Assembly: GCA_016342585.1 (NCBI GenBank)
Contig: JAEINK010000010.1
Location: 40,756-104,755, forward strand
Reading direction: 5' to 3'
Origin: Spirochaetales bacterium
Lineage (GTDB): Bacteria; Spirochaetota; Spirochaetia; UBA9216
DNA length: 64,000 bases
The position numbers and the translations under genes are program-made. How positions within the stretch are numbered: the stretch's first letter is position 1; every line of letters begins with the position of its first letter. This document shows positions 55,523 to 63,994 of this stretch, one piece after another. The notes beneath the pieces are model-generated. The model made no database searches, was not told the origin of the DNA, and saw nothing but the letters and a program-made list of their open reading frames with translations.

Positions 55523-56167
55523 ATGAAAAAGCTAGCTTTACTTCTTAGTGTAATCAGCATCATGATTGTTTTTCCCCTGGCGGCGTTTGATGTTTATTCG
55601 CCGATGGTCGAATGGGGCGACTGGGCACAGCGGGGGAACCGCTTGTATCAAAACGATGAGAAAACCAGCAGCAGTAGGATTCATTGGGCCGTAGAGCAGG
55701 AAGGTATGATGCTGTACGATTTCAATGTACGTTATGAAGGCGGTGGGATAGAAGACCTTCACGGTGGTTTCGGTATTCACATTTTTGGCGATAACCCTTC
55801 CAAAGGGTATGCATGGGGATCTGGTGATTCATACCTCTTGTGGTTGAATTATGATGCCGATCCTGCCGGAAGTGATGTTCCTGCCGGTCTTAGCGCACAG
55901 ATTTATAAGAGTGTTTCAAACTCTAAAATGAATCTGTTACAGTCGATAAGCCTTAAGGATTTTGAATACCTGCTGACAACTGCAAACGCAGATGAATTAC
56001 TCAAAATCAGACTCAAAGTTGATGGCGATACGGGAGATGCCTGGATCTATAGTCCAATTGATCCTTCCTATCGGTGGAAATTCAATCTTGGCAACCGAAG
56101 ACCTATTGATGGCGATTATATAAGCCTAAGGACCAACAGTCTTGCCTTAAGCTTTGGATTAAACTAA
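55523..56167 (+). CDS. Secreted protein of unknown function
   Basis: A 214-residue protein with a clear signal peptide (LALLLSVISIMIVFPLAAF). The mature part is beta-rich and has many Trp, Tyr and Gly: VEWGDWAQRGNRLYQ, GGFGIHIFGDNPSKGYAWGS, SYLLWLNYDAD. It looks like a jelly-roll or lectin-type sandwich, but I can name no family. The ATG at 55523 has AGAGGAG seven bases upstream; an earlier ATG at 55451 precedes the TATAAT at 55460 and is rejected. A strong terminator follows. Confidence 0.75.
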   Translation: MKKLALLLSVISIMIVFPLAAFDVYSPMVEWGDWAQRGNRLYQNDEKTSSSRIHWAVEQEGMMLYDFNVRYEGGGIEDLHGGFGIHIFGDNPSKGYAWGSGDSYLLWLNYDADPAGSDVPAGLSAQIYKSVSNSKMNLLQSISLKDFEYLLTTANADELLKIRLKVDGDTGDAWIYSPIDPSYRWKFNLGNRRPIDGDYISLRTNSLALSFGLN

Positions 56168-56190
56168 GAAGCGCTGAAAGAATTGAAATG

Positions 56191-56224
56191 AAAAGATCCG
56201 GTTAAGCTTCCGGATCTTTTTTTT
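56191..56224. terminator. Rho-independent terminator, likely bidirectional
   Basis: AAAAGATCCGG (56191-56201) pairs perfectly with 56210-56220, loop TTAAGCTT, then a T run. The A-rich arm gives T on the other strand, toward which the HAD gene is transcribed. Confidence 0.88.
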
Positions 56225-56267
56225 AGTTAGATCTTTAGCTGTTTGAGAAGTGACTAAGAAAAGAATA

Positions 56268-57101
56268 TTAAAAAATCGAAGAGAGCCAATCGTTTATGGC
56301 AGTACTGACTCCTCCATCTTCACAGGATGCTGTGGTTTTGAATACTTTTTTTAACTCTTCCGGTCCATTCTCAACGATCCATGCCTGATTCGTATGGTGC
56401 AGCATTGCCAGATCATTGTAATCATTTCCGATAGACATGGAAAGTTTATTTTCCAGGTTCAGGTAGTTCTGAAGCCAGTTTATTCCATTGCCCTTGTTTA
56501 CATTTTCAGGAAAGATTTCAAGCCAGATCGAAGTATGGTCCATAGGAGAAGTTGCCCTGATCAGGGAGTAATTTACAAGTTTTTTTTGAACCTGCTCCGG
56601 GATGGGTTTTCCCGGGGGAAGGATGGCCACAAACTGGCTTGCCCTTGTCTTCGGAGGCATTTCCCTCAGGGGCAGGGCACCATCATTATAGAGTGTAAGC
56701 CTTGCCTCAAAATCTGAGTTATTTTTATTGTGCCGGTAATAGTAAAACTCATGGTTTTCGGGTATCTCCTTCTGAATCATGAAATCCAGTTGTTCATCGA
56801 TTAAAACCTTTCTGATTTTGTTCACATCCGGAGCAGGAAGGGTGTTGGAATGGATTAGTTCTCCTGTTTCCCAATTGAGAATACCGGCACCTGTGGAAAA
56901 GATAAGGTAATCGATGGGTAAAGCCAGGGAAGAGGTGACTTTCTTAAATGAGGCGAGATTTCGACCTGTAACAATGGCTCTGCATATCCCGCACTCCTTC
57001 AGAGAGTGAAGGGCTTTCCTGTTCTTTTCTGAAAATCCGGACCGGGGGGAATAGAGGGTCCCGTCAAAATCGAGCCCCGCGAGGCCTTTATAATCTTTCA
57101 T
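56268..57101 (-). CDS. HAD-family (Cof-type) phosphatase
   Basis: A 277-residue haloacid dehalogenase hydrolase of the IIB cap class. Motif I is GLDFDGTLYSP with the nucleophile Asp, motif II lies in RAIVTGRNLASF, and motif IV is SIGNDYNDLAML. It should remove phosphate from a sugar phosphate or from a cofactor such as pyridoxal phosphate. The kinase gene upstream ends only a few bases before, so the two are co-transcribed; a kinase-phosphatase pair acting on vitamin B6 is a fair guess. I use ATG 57101; a TTG lies one codon earlier. Confidence 0.86.
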   Translation of the reverse strand: MKDYKGLAGLDFDGTLYSPRSGFSEKNRKALHSLKECGICRAIVTGRNLASFKKVTSSLALPIDYLIFSTGAGILNWETGELIHSNTLPAPDVNKIRKVLIDEQLDFMIQKEIPENHEFYYYRHNKNNSDFEARLTLYNDGALPLREMPPKTRASQFVAILPPGKPIPEQVQKKLVNYSLIRATSPMDHTSIWLEIFPENVNKGNGINWLQNYLNLENKLSMSIGNDYNDLAMLHHTNQAWIVENGPEELKKVFKTTASCEDGGVSTAINDWLSSIF

Positions 57102-57104
57102 CAA

Positions 57105-57977
57105 CTAGAACAGCTGGAATGTAGACATGGAAACGGGATTACGGAGGCTTCCCAGCACCCTCTCAAGTAGAACACCCTCCCTTAAGGGGAACTTATGACC
57201 ATAACTGGCATGGATGGCCAGAGAGACGAATTGAACTGCCCTGTCCATGGCTATCGGCAGGCTGTCTCCCTGAAGAAGGCACCCTGTGATAACTGAGGTG
57301 AATATATCCCCGGTCCCGGGAAAGTAGGCGGGAATGTAGGTGCATTTAACCTGCCAGAACCTGTCGGTTTCCCTGTCATAGGCGATGACCGAGGTCATTT
57401 CATTCTCATCGGGAAGCGGTACACTTGTGATGATTACAATAGAAGGGCCCTCTTCTGAAAGCCTCCGAGCCCACTTTTTTATTTTATCTGTATCCATCTT
57501 TTCAGGTTGGGGTTCATCAAGTAGAAAGGCGGCTTCTGTCAGGTTGGGCGTAATTATATTTGCAGATTTTATCAACTCTCTCATCCCAAGGATCATCTCA
57601 TTTCCAATGGTGGCATAAGTTGATCCATCATCTCCCATTACAGGATCAACAACCACAAAATTTGAATTCGTTTTAAACTCTTTAATGAATTTACTCACCA
57701 CTTTTATCTGTCCCGGCGAACCGAGGAACCCCGAATATATAGCATCAAATTCAATCTCGAGCTTTTGCCAGTGATTGATTATTCCGACCATATCCTCGGT
57801 GAGATCTTTCATATGATAATTCTTGAATTCACTGGTGTGGGTGGAAAGGAGGGCTGTCGGCAGGGGGCAGACCTGAATCCCCATGGTTGAAACAATGGGA
57901 ATGACTACTGTTAAGGAGGATCGTCCGAATCCTGAGAGATCATGTATGGCGGCTATTCGTTTGACTGGATTGCTCAT
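57105..57977 (-). CDS. pdxY: Pyridoxal/pyridoxamine kinase
   Basis: A 290-residue ribokinase-fold enzyme. IAAIHDLSGFGRSSLTVVIP at the start, the inhibitor-binding CPLPTALLSTHT, VDPVMGDDGSTYATIG and the anion-hole PGTGDIFTSVI with the catalytic Asp all fit the pyridoxal kinase family. It phosphorylates vitamin B6 vitamers for salvage. The assignment to PdxY/PdxK rather than another vitamin kinase rests on these motifs. The ATG at 57977 has no ribosome site and a TATAAA seven bases before it. Confidence 0.88.
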   Translation of the reverse strand: MSNPVKRIAAIHDLSGFGRSSLTVVIPIVSTMGIQVCPLPTALLSTHTSEFKNYHMKDLTEDMVGIINHWQKLEIEFDAIYSGFLGSPGQIKVVSKFIKEFKTNSNFVVVDPVMGDDGSTYATIGNEMILGMRELIKSANIITPNLTEAAFLLDEPQPEKMDTDKIKKWARRLSEEGPSIVIITSVPLPDENEMTSVIAYDRETDRFWQVKCTYIPAYFPGTGDIFTSVITGCLLQGDSLPIAMDRAVQFVSLAIHASYGHKFPLREGVLLERVLGSLRNPVSMSTFQLF

Positions 57978-57984
57978 AGCTTAT

Positions 57985-57990
57985 TTTATA
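57985..57990 (-). promoter_or_regulatory. -10 element before pdxY, leaderless
   Basis: The minus strand reads TATAAA, then seven bases, then the ATG at 57977. No clear -35 and no Shine-Dalgarno sequence. Confidence 0.45.
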
Positions 57991-58025
57991 CTATTAATCA
58001 GAATTGTCATAATGGAAAACAGAAA

Positions 58026-58055
58026 TTGGACTAAGATGAGAAAAAATATTATACT
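58026..58055 (+). promoter_or_regulatory. Candidate promoter of the 58085 gene
   Basis: TTGGAC (58026-58031), 18 bases, TATACT (58050-58055). GGAGGA then lies before the GTG at 58085. Confidence 0.5.
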
Positions 58056-58084
58056 AATATAAGTTTTCATTTCCGGAGGAATTA

Positions 58085-58876
58085 GTGTTTAAACGCAGGA
58101 TGAAGCAGGAGCAGATAGAAGAGGCCCTGGATGAAATACGGAAACTCTATGATCACCTTATTGCCAGCCATGGAAAATCACCTTCACTGAAAGATTCCTT
58201 TAATGAAAGGTATTATGATGCCATAAGGATGAGGATGGATCTTCCTGGTTTTTTCAGGAATGAGAATGATGCTGTAAAAGCCATGGAAGCCGATGTTCTG
58301 AAAGAACAGCAGGCTAAGATTGATAAGGAAGACTCTCAGGCAAAGAATCAGGTGAAAAAAAAGGATACGGCCCAGAAAGTTTGGGAGGAAAATCTGAAAA
58401 GGATAGAGAAGTATCCTGATTACTTTTTTCACGATGATGCGAATCATGATATCGTAAAACTTCTCGGGGCCATGAGAAGTTATGAGTCAAAACATTGGCA
58501 AGAGTTAGCCATCCTTTTCAGAGCCTCTGGTACCGGAAGGCAGATGGATACACGGATGGCACTTGAGTTGAAATGGCGTGAATTCTGTGAGCCGGCAGAA
58601 GATGGGCTTCCCTCCAGGATTATCAAATACAGGAATCTCCTCTCCCATTATCCCCGGGAGCCTAAAGAGGTCGAATGGGAGGAGCGACAGATCCTCTACG
58701 ATGCGGCAAGGTTTTTAGGAGCTCTATCCGATTTTATCCGGGAGTTCCTCCTGAATGAGAGGCTTGAAATATCCACTCTTGAAAAGCTTAAAGTTAAGAA
58801 GGATGAGCTTGATTCAATCCTTGCAGATTTTCGCCTATATGATTTGGCTAAACTTTCAGGACGAAAATACCTCTAA
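58085..58876 (+). CDS. Hypothetical charged helical protein
   Basis: A 263-residue soluble protein that I cannot assign. It is highly charged; residues 75-115 (KEQQAKIDKEDSQAKNQVKK) look like coiled coil. The C-terminal part is helical with FLGALSDFIREFLLN. It has no signal peptide. GTG at 58085 is preceded by CCGGAGGAATTA, a good ribosome site. The thioredoxin gene lies 53 bases downstream and may or may not be on the same message. Confidence 0.7.
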   Translation: MFKRRMKQEQIEEALDEIRKLYDHLIASHGKSPSLKDSFNERYYDAIRMRMDLPGFFRNENDAVKAMEADVLKEQQAKIDKEDSQAKNQVKKKDTAQKVWEENLKRIEKYPDYFFHDDANHDIVKLLGAMRSYESKHWQELAILFRASGTGRQMDTRMALELKWREFCEPAEDGLPSRIIKYRNLLSHYPREPKEVEWEERQILYDAARFLGALSDFIREFLLNERLEISTLEKLKVKKDELDSILADFRLYDLAKLSGRKYL

Positions 58877-58929
58877 GCTATTGCAATTTTTTACACATGT
58901 ATTATTATTCCCTTAAAGAGGAGATATAC

Positions 58930-59253
58930 ATGGGTGCTGAAGTAGTTGTTATAGAGGAAAATTTTGAAAGTGAAGTTATAAATTCTGAAATTCCGGTTCT
59001 TGTTGATTTCTGGGCACAGTGGTGTATGCCTTGTAAGATGATTGGTCCTATTGTTGAAGAGTTGGCCGAGAGTTATAAAGGTAAGCTTAAGGTAGCGAAA
59101 GTTGAAGTGGATAATGCTCCGGCTATAGCAGATAAGTTCAAGATAATCAGTATTCCTACTCTTATGGTTTTCAAAGATGGAGTCGTTGTCAATCAGTTTG
59201 TAGGCGCAGGTTCCAGAGACCATATAGAAGCCCTGTTCAAGGATTATCTTTAG
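58930..59253 (+). CDS. trxA: Thioredoxin
   Basis: A 107-residue thioredoxin. The fold is complete: PVLVDFWAQWCMPCKMIGPI with the redox pair, KVEVDNAPAIADKF and the cis-Pro loop SIPTLMVFKDG. The active site is WCMPC rather than the common WCGPC, which should shift its redox potential. It reduces disulfides in the cytoplasm; no signal peptide is present. AGAGGAG lies eight bases before the ATG at 58930; the earlier ATG at 58897 has none. Confidence 0.92.
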   Translation: MGAEVVVIEENFESEVINSEIPVLVDFWAQWCMPCKMIGPIVEELAESYKGKLKVAKVEVDNAPAIADKFKIISIPTLMVFKDGVVVNQFVGAGSRDHIEALFKDYL

Positions 59254-59265
59254 GGTAAGGAAGAA

Positions 59266-60309
59266 TTAATCCCTACTATAAACTTCATCGGTGTTTTCTT
59301 CTCCAAAAGAGGAACCGCCGGTGGGGGTGATATGCCAATCGTTTTTTGATCTTGTGTTTTCTGAATTATTCATCCGGCAGATGGATCGTGTTGAGGTTGA
59401 ATCTTCAGGATTAATCCCATCTTCCGGCCTCACTTCCTCCTCTGAGATATTCCACCCTCCTTCGTTAAACAGCTGATCTGCTCTGTTCATTACTTTTTTA
59501 CTGCCAAACCCGCGATAATCCGTATCTGAAGAGGATGTTCTTGTACTGTAAAGGAGACCATCCAGTAGAGGCCCCTCCGGAAAGGCATACAAGGCAAGTG
59601 TTCCGTTATTTCCCCCCAGTCCTGTTCCTCCAGGCACCCAGAAATCCAGACATAAGGGGTGAGCATCATAGCCACCCGATTCATCCTTCATGTCACTCTC
59701 ATTTCTCTCCTCCGGGATTCCCTGGGGTTTGAAATGGATCAAGATGTAATCTCCGGCCTCAACATCGAGGGGGGGGAACACAAACTTCTCTTCCAAATAA
59801 TCGGTAGTTCCCTCACATAATACCATTCCTCCTATGTTTCCCCTCTCTGTTACCTTCAGTTCTACCAGGTCCGGGTGTTTTCCCGAGCCCTGACAGGTAA
59901 ATTCATTGATGATGATATCAGGCGGCATGGGGTTATATCCATAAAAGTGATATTGAAATGTGAGGGAATTCCCGCTTCTATCTCTGGCTATCCCCTGGAT
60001 CGTATATTTTCTTCCTGTCTCCTGAGGAGATAAAAGGTAAAGTGTAAGGCTCGATTCCAGGAGCTCAAGTTTCTCCATACCCGGATCCGGAGACAATATT
60101 ATCTCCGGTTGTTCCAGCAGCGGTTCATCGAAGAGGATCTCGATTGTTAACTCTCCCGAAGGGATGATCTTTTTTATCCGGGGTGGTTTCAGATCAATAT
60201 TATCCAGGTTCCGGTAATCCGGCAGTTGCCCACAGGATGAAAGGCTTAAAAGTGGGATGATCAGGACCAAAAGAGTTGTTATAGACTGGTTTATAATATT
60301 TTTTTTCAT
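59266..60309 (-). CDS. Lipoprotein with Ig-like and lamin-tail-like domains
   Basis: A 347-residue protein. The signal peptide ends in LLSLSSCGQ. Residues 35-125 look like a bacterial Ig-like (Big_5) domain: IKKIIPSGELTIEILFDEPL and GRKYTIQGIARDRSGN. The next 140 residues resemble a lamin-tail domain, with PDIIINEFTCQGSGKHPDLV, ELKVTERGNIGGMVLCEG and a VPGGTGLGGNNGTLALY loop. The end is low complexity. It is probably exposed at the cell surface. GGAGGG lies five bases before the ATG at 60309. It converges on the thioredoxin gene. Confidence 0.78.
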   Translation of the reverse strand: MKKNIINQSITTLLVLIIPLLSLSSCGQLPDYRNLDNIDLKPPRIKKIIPSGELTIEILFDEPLLEQPEIILSPDPGMEKLELLESSLTLYLLSPQETGRKYTIQGIARDRSGNSLTFQYHFYGYNPMPPDIIINEFTCQGSGKHPDLVELKVTERGNIGGMVLCEGTTDYLEEKFVFPPLDVEAGDYILIHFKPQGIPEERNESDMKDESGGYDAHPLCLDFWVPGGTGLGGNNGTLALYAFPEGPLLDGLLYSTRTSSSDTDYRGFGSKKVMNRADQLFNEGGWNISEEEVRPEDGINPEDSTSTRSICRMNNSENTRSKNDWHITPTGGSSFGEENTDEVYSRD

Positions 60310-60363
60310 TTTTCCCTCCGAATATACCAACCGGATAAATCCTCGTTTTGATTCAAATTAGAG

Positions 60364-60392
60364 CTAACAATTCGAGGTTTTTACTGTATAAT
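60364..60392 (+). promoter_or_regulatory. Promoter of the cNMP-binding regulator gene
   Basis: CTAACA (60364-60369), 17 bases, perfect TATAAT (60387-60392). Leader of about 45 bases with AAAGGAG before the ATG at 60444. Confidence 0.6.
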
Positions 60393-60443
60393 TGTTATTA
60401 GATTGATTAACATTCGATCAGTAGAAAGGAGATTCCGGGTAAT

Positions 60444-61073
60444 ATGGCTGACAACAATATGCTTTTTAACAAATATGGGATTACGGTAGATGCCGATAAA
60501 GTAATATTCAGGGAGGGAGAACCTGGTGACAAGATGTACATCATTCAGGAAGGGAGTGTCCGGATTTCCCGATCCATAGAGGGGAAAGAACATATCCTTG
60601 CCGTCCTTTCGAAGGGTGATTTTTTCGGTGAAATGGCCATAGTCAACCAGGAACCGAGGACTGCCACCGTTACCGCTGGAAGTACGGTTCGTATGCTTTC
60701 CTTTAACCGGGAAGGATTTCTGGGGATGATCGATAAAAACGGGAAGATTGCCCTGAATATCATTGATAAACTCTGCCGGCGTCTTAATAATGCCAATCAG
60801 CAGATACAGCATCTGGTGAAAAGGAATGAGAAGTGGCTTATCGCCTCTAATTTGAGTTTTGCCTTTGCTCAGAATAGTGCCGGAAAACCCGTGGAAATGG
60901 TCAAGCTTGTCCGGGAATTGTCCCTGAATGTCGAAATCCCCGGTGACAGGATTATTGATTTCTTTAATACGCTGAAAGAAAAAGGTGTCATTGCGATCGA
61001 AAGTAATCTGATCGTCCTCAAGGATAAGGGCGCTCTGGATGCTATCGTGGATGGATCTGCCCGGGTCCTTTAA
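60444..61073 (+). CDS. Cyclic-nucleotide-binding (Crp-like) protein
   Basis: A 209-residue protein. Residues 10-125 are a cNMP-binding beta-roll: VIFREGEPGDKMYIIQEGSV, LSKGDFFGEMAIVNQEPRTA with the phosphate cassette Gly-Glu and Arg, and TVRMLSFNREGF. A long helix follows (DKLCRRLNNANQQIQHLVKR), then a C-terminal domain with a winged-helix look (LSLNVEIPGDRIIDFFNTLK) but without a clean Crp HTH. It may bind cAMP or c-di-AMP and may not bind DNA as Crp does. It is transcribed alone, upstream of glmS. Confidence 0.82.
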   Translation: MADNNMLFNKYGITVDADKVIFREGEPGDKMYIIQEGSVRISRSIEGKEHILAVLSKGDFFGEMAIVNQEPRTATVTAGSTVRMLSFNREGFLGMIDKNGKIALNIIDKLCRRLNNANQQIQHLVKRNEKWLIASNLSFAFAQNSAGKPVEMVKLVRELSLNVEIPGDRIIDFFNTLKEKGVIAIESNLIVLKDKGALDAIVDGSARVL

Positions 61074-61201
61074 GGGGAAGCACCTACTTTAAAAGAAATT
61101 CAATTCACAGTAAAATGTAAAAACCAATGGTTCAGACCCTTTTAAGAATTATACGAAGGGCTGAAGCATTAAAAATATGAAAATAGAAATAAGGAATTAA
61201 T

Positions 61202-63025
61202 ATGTGTGGAATAGTTGGATACTGCGGGTTAAGACCTGCAGCACCCATCCTGCTGGAAGGGCTTAGAAGACTCGAATACAGGGGGTATGATTCATCGGGA
61301 ATCAGTGTTGGAAATGACGGGAAGCTTACTGTTATCAAGAAAATGGGTAAGATCAAAAATCTTAAATCCCATGTCCCCGAAGACCTTCCCGGAACCTTTG
61401 GTATCGGTCATACAAGATGGGCCACCCATGGTGAAGTTAATGATGAGAATGCTCATCCCCATTCAGACGCATCGGGAAAGCTTACCATCGTACATAATGG
61501 AATAATTGAAAATTACATTCCTCTGAAAGAAAAACTCATGGCTGAAGGGGTCGAGTTTAAGTCTGAAACCGATTCTGAGGTGATTGTTCACCTCATGGCC
61601 TCCCTGTATGACGGAGACCTTGAAAAGGCCGTGAAGGAGACTGTAACGCATCTGGAAGGTACCTATGGACTGGTGTGTGTTCATGCTGATGAACCCGGCA
61701 GGCTTGTGGGGGCCCGAAACGGTTCTCCCCTGGTCATTGGTGTAGGGGATGGCGAGATGTTTCTTGCCTCGGACGTTACGGCCATGATCGCTTATACCAA
61801 ACAGGTCGTTTACTGTGAAGATGGTGAGGTCGTCTCCCTCACAGCCAGGGAATTCCGCACCACTGACCTTAAAGACCGGGAGATCGAAAAAAAGGTGGAC
61901 AAGGTCGCCTGGGATCTGAGTGAAGTTGAAAAAGCCGGTTACTCTACCTACATGGAAAAGGAGATCAGTGAGCAGGCCGAGTCTATTCACAGGGCCATGC
62001 GGGGCCGGATCTCCACCGAAAATGCGAGTGGTATCCTTGGGGGGTTAAACCTTTCCAACCAGGAGCTGCGAAGGGTGAAGAGGGTTCGTATCCTTTCAGC
62101 CGGTACCTCCTACTATGCTGCTATGACGGCCGCTTACATGCTCGAATCTATGGCCAGGATCCCCGCCACAGCAGAATTTGCCTCCGAGGTCCGGTATGCC
62201 AACCCTGTTGTTGAACCTGAGACACTTTTCTTTGTAATTTCCCAGTCCGGGGAGACTGCCGATACCCTCTTTGCCATGAGGGAACTGAAGCGCAAAGGGG
62301 CCACCGTTCTTGGGGTTTGTAATGCGGTTGGATCGACCATAGCCCGAGAGTCCGATGGGGGGGTCTACATCCATGCAGGACCTGAAATAGCTGTTGCTTC
62401 CACAAAGGCCTTCACCTCGACGCTTACGGTTTTCTACCTCTTCAGCCTCTATATGGCAAGGATGAGGGATATGGCTTTTCATAATGGGAAAGCTATGGTG
62501 GAAGCCCTTGAACTGATCCCTGGAAAGGTGAATGAGATCCTCGCCCGGAAGGATGAGCTTCAGGCGATGGCCAAAAAATATCTCTATGCCAAGAACTTCC
62601 TTTTTCTTGGAAGAGGTATAAATTATCCCCTGGCTCTTGAGGGTGCTCTGAAGCTGAAGGAGATCTCCTACGTTCATGCGGAAGGAACCAGTTCGGCCGA
62701 GATGAAACATGGTCCGATTGCCCTCATCAGTGAGGAATTTCCCACCATGATGATTATTCCGAATGATTCTCTCCGTGAGAAGAATATTTCCAACCTGAAA
62801 GAGCTGAAAGCCCGTAAAGGACCTGTTCTGGTTATTGCTACCGAAGGGGATACTGAAATTGCCGATATCGCGGATGATGTTTTCTATATCCCGAAGACAA
62901 TGGACATTCTCACACCATTGCTCACCGCCATTCCTCTTCAGGTTTTTGCCTATTATATGGCCCTTGGCCTGAATCGGAATGTTGATCAGCCGCGAAATCT
63001 GGCGAAGTCCGTTACGGTGGAATAA
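61202..63025 (+). CDS. glmS: Glucosamine-6-phosphate synthase
   Basis: A 607-residue amidotransferase that makes glucosamine 6-phosphate from fructose 6-phosphate and glutamine, first step to amino-sugar wall precursors. The N-terminal Cys nucleophile is in MCGIVGYCG; GIGHTRWATHGEVND and EYRGYDSSGI mark the glutaminase domain. Two SIS domains follow (ILSAGTSYYAAMTAAYMLES; FLFLGRGINYPLALEGALKL), and the end NLAKSVTVE is the usual catalytic tail. AAGGA stands six bases before the ATG. The 128-base leader does not match the glmS ribozyme core. Confidence 0.96.
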   Translation: MCGIVGYCGLRPAAPILLEGLRRLEYRGYDSSGISVGNDGKLTVIKKMGKIKNLKSHVPEDLPGTFGIGHTRWATHGEVNDENAHPHSDASGKLTIVHNGIIENYIPLKEKLMAEGVEFKSETDSEVIVHLMASLYDGDLEKAVKETVTHLEGTYGLVCVHADEPGRLVGARNGSPLVIGVGDGEMFLASDVTAMIAYTKQVVYCEDGEVVSLTAREFRTTDLKDREIEKKVDKVAWDLSEVEKAGYSTYMEKEISEQAESIHRAMRGRISTENASGILGGLNLSNQELRRVKRVRILSAGTSYYAAMTAAYMLESMARIPATAEFASEVRYANPVVEPETLFFVISQSGETADTLFAMRELKRKGATVLGVCNAVGSTIARESDGGVYIHAGPEIAVASTKAFTSTLTVFYLFSLYMARMRDMAFHNGKAMVEALELIPGKVNEILARKDELQAMAKKYLYAKNFLFLGRGINYPLALEGALKLKEISYVHAEGTSSAEMKHGPIALISEEFPTMMIIPNDSLREKNISNLKELKARKGPVLVIATEGDTEIADIADDVFYIPKTMDILTPLLTAIPLQVFAYYMALGLNRNVDQPRNLAKSVTVE

Positions 63026-63044
63026 AACTATTTACTATTCAAAT

Positions 63045-63074
63045 GCACTTTTCACGTATTCGCGTGAAAAGTGC
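63045..63074 (+). repeat. Perfect 12-bp inverted repeat after glmS
   Basis: GCACTTTTCACG (63045-63056) pairs with CGTGAAAAGTGC (63063-63074), loop TATTCG. No T run follows, so it is not a standard terminator; a true terminator lies 60 bases further on. Confidence 0.8.
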
Positions 63075-63134
63075 CTGTGGCGAAGGGTATTCTGTAGTGT
63101 ATAGTCTATAACTTTCAGCCTGTTACGGTAATGG

Positions 63135-63171
63135 AAGGACGTTGAAATACTATTCAACGTCCTTTTTTTTT
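63135..63171 (+). terminator. Rho-independent terminator of glmS
   Basis: AAGGACGTTGAA (63135-63146) pairs perfectly with 63153-63164, loop ATACTA, followed by a T run. Confidence 0.9.
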
Positions 63172-63210
63172 GCCTTACTCTTTTCTATCAAAAGTCCTGT
63201 TTAAAAACAA

Positions 63211-63849
63211 TCAAGCCTTTACGAAAGCATAAAAAATAGCAAACATCTCTTCAATAATTTCTTTACCGGTTAGCTTGTACCGGGAGGTGATCCAATCATT
63301 CCTTACAGCCATTTTCTGCATGGTCGACTGGATCATTGTCATGGCTGTCAGGGCTGTTTTATGAGAATCTTCTACAGCTCTGATTGATCCGTCTTTTATA
63401 CCATCATCTATAATGCCAACTAATTCTTCAATAATCTTCTGCATAATATTAAAACACGCTATAGCCTCATCATCATCCATGTCTTTAGCATTGATTTTAT
63501 AATCGAAGTAGAGGGTAAATATTAGTTGATCAAAATTATTTTCATAGAAATCCAGATATGTATTTCCAATGGTTTCTATCTTGTCATATCCTGAACCATC
63601 GCACCCGTCGATCGATGTTTTGATTTTCTTGTAGAGAAGTTCATACGCTTCTTTCATGACAAGGTAGGAGAGCTTCTCCTTGTTTTGAAAATAGATATAG
63701 AGTGTCCTGCGGCTTAGTTCCGATTCTTCAGCTATATCGTGCATGGTGGTATTTCGATACCCTTTTGTGATGAAGAGGAATCTGGCCGCGTTCAGTATTT
63801 CCTGTATCCTCTGCTCTTTCTCCCGAATCTTCCTTTCTACGATGCCCAT
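63211..63849 (-). CDS. TetR-family transcriptional regulator
   Basis: A 212-residue repressor. The N-terminal HTH is typical: ILNAARFLFITKGYRNTTMH, DIAEESELSRRTLYIYFQNK and EKLSYLVMKEA. The ligand-binding part is helical and not diagnostic. It is divergent from a gene that begins at 63995, with 145 bases between the starts, so it probably controls that gene and itself, as TetR proteins often do for efflux pumps. AAGG is close to the ATG, and the promoter leaves a leader of only about two bases. Confidence 0.88.
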   Translation of the reverse strand: MGIVERKIREKEQRIQEILNAARFLFITKGYRNTTMHDIAEESELSRRTLYIYFQNKEKLSYLVMKEAYELLYKKIKTSIDGCDGSGYDKIETIGNTYLDFYENNFDQLIFTLYFDYKINAKDMDDDEAIACFNIMQKIIEELVGIIDDGIKDGSIRAVEDSHKTALTAMTMIQSTMQKMAVRNDWITSRYKLTGKEIIEEMFAIFYAFVKA

Positions 63850-63857
63850 ATGCCTTA

Positions 63858-63886
63858 ATTAACGCTTGAAAAGCAAAATCTGTCAA
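63858..63886 (-). promoter_or_regulatory. tetR promoter, near-leaderless
   Basis: On the minus strand perfect TTGACA (63881-63886), 17 bases, GTTAAT (63858-63863), then eight bases to the ATG at 63849. Confidence 0.6.
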
Positions 63887-63959
63887 GAATAAAACTGTTT
63901 TGTTCTTTTTGTAGATTTTTAAACTTTTTTGTAACTACTCAGGACGACGTATAAAAAAC

Positions 63960-63988
63960 TAGACATAAAGGGAAATTTCTTGTAGACT
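63960..63988 (+). promoter_or_regulatory. Promoter of the gene cut by the window end, leaderless
   Basis: TAGACA (63960-63965), 17 bases, TAGACT (63983-63988), then exactly six bases to ATG at 63995. No ribosome binding site is visible. Confidence 0.5.
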
Positions 63989-63994
63989 GTTTCT

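Noticed and set aside
60404..60423. FNR/Crp-like palindrome before the cNMP-binding gene
   Set aside because: TTGAT and ATCA are nine bases apart instead of four and the second half is incomplete.
61074..61201. Possible glmS ribozyme in the glmS leader
   Set aside because: The leader is short (128 bases) and lacks the conserved ribozyme core; an ordinary AAGGA ribosome site is present.
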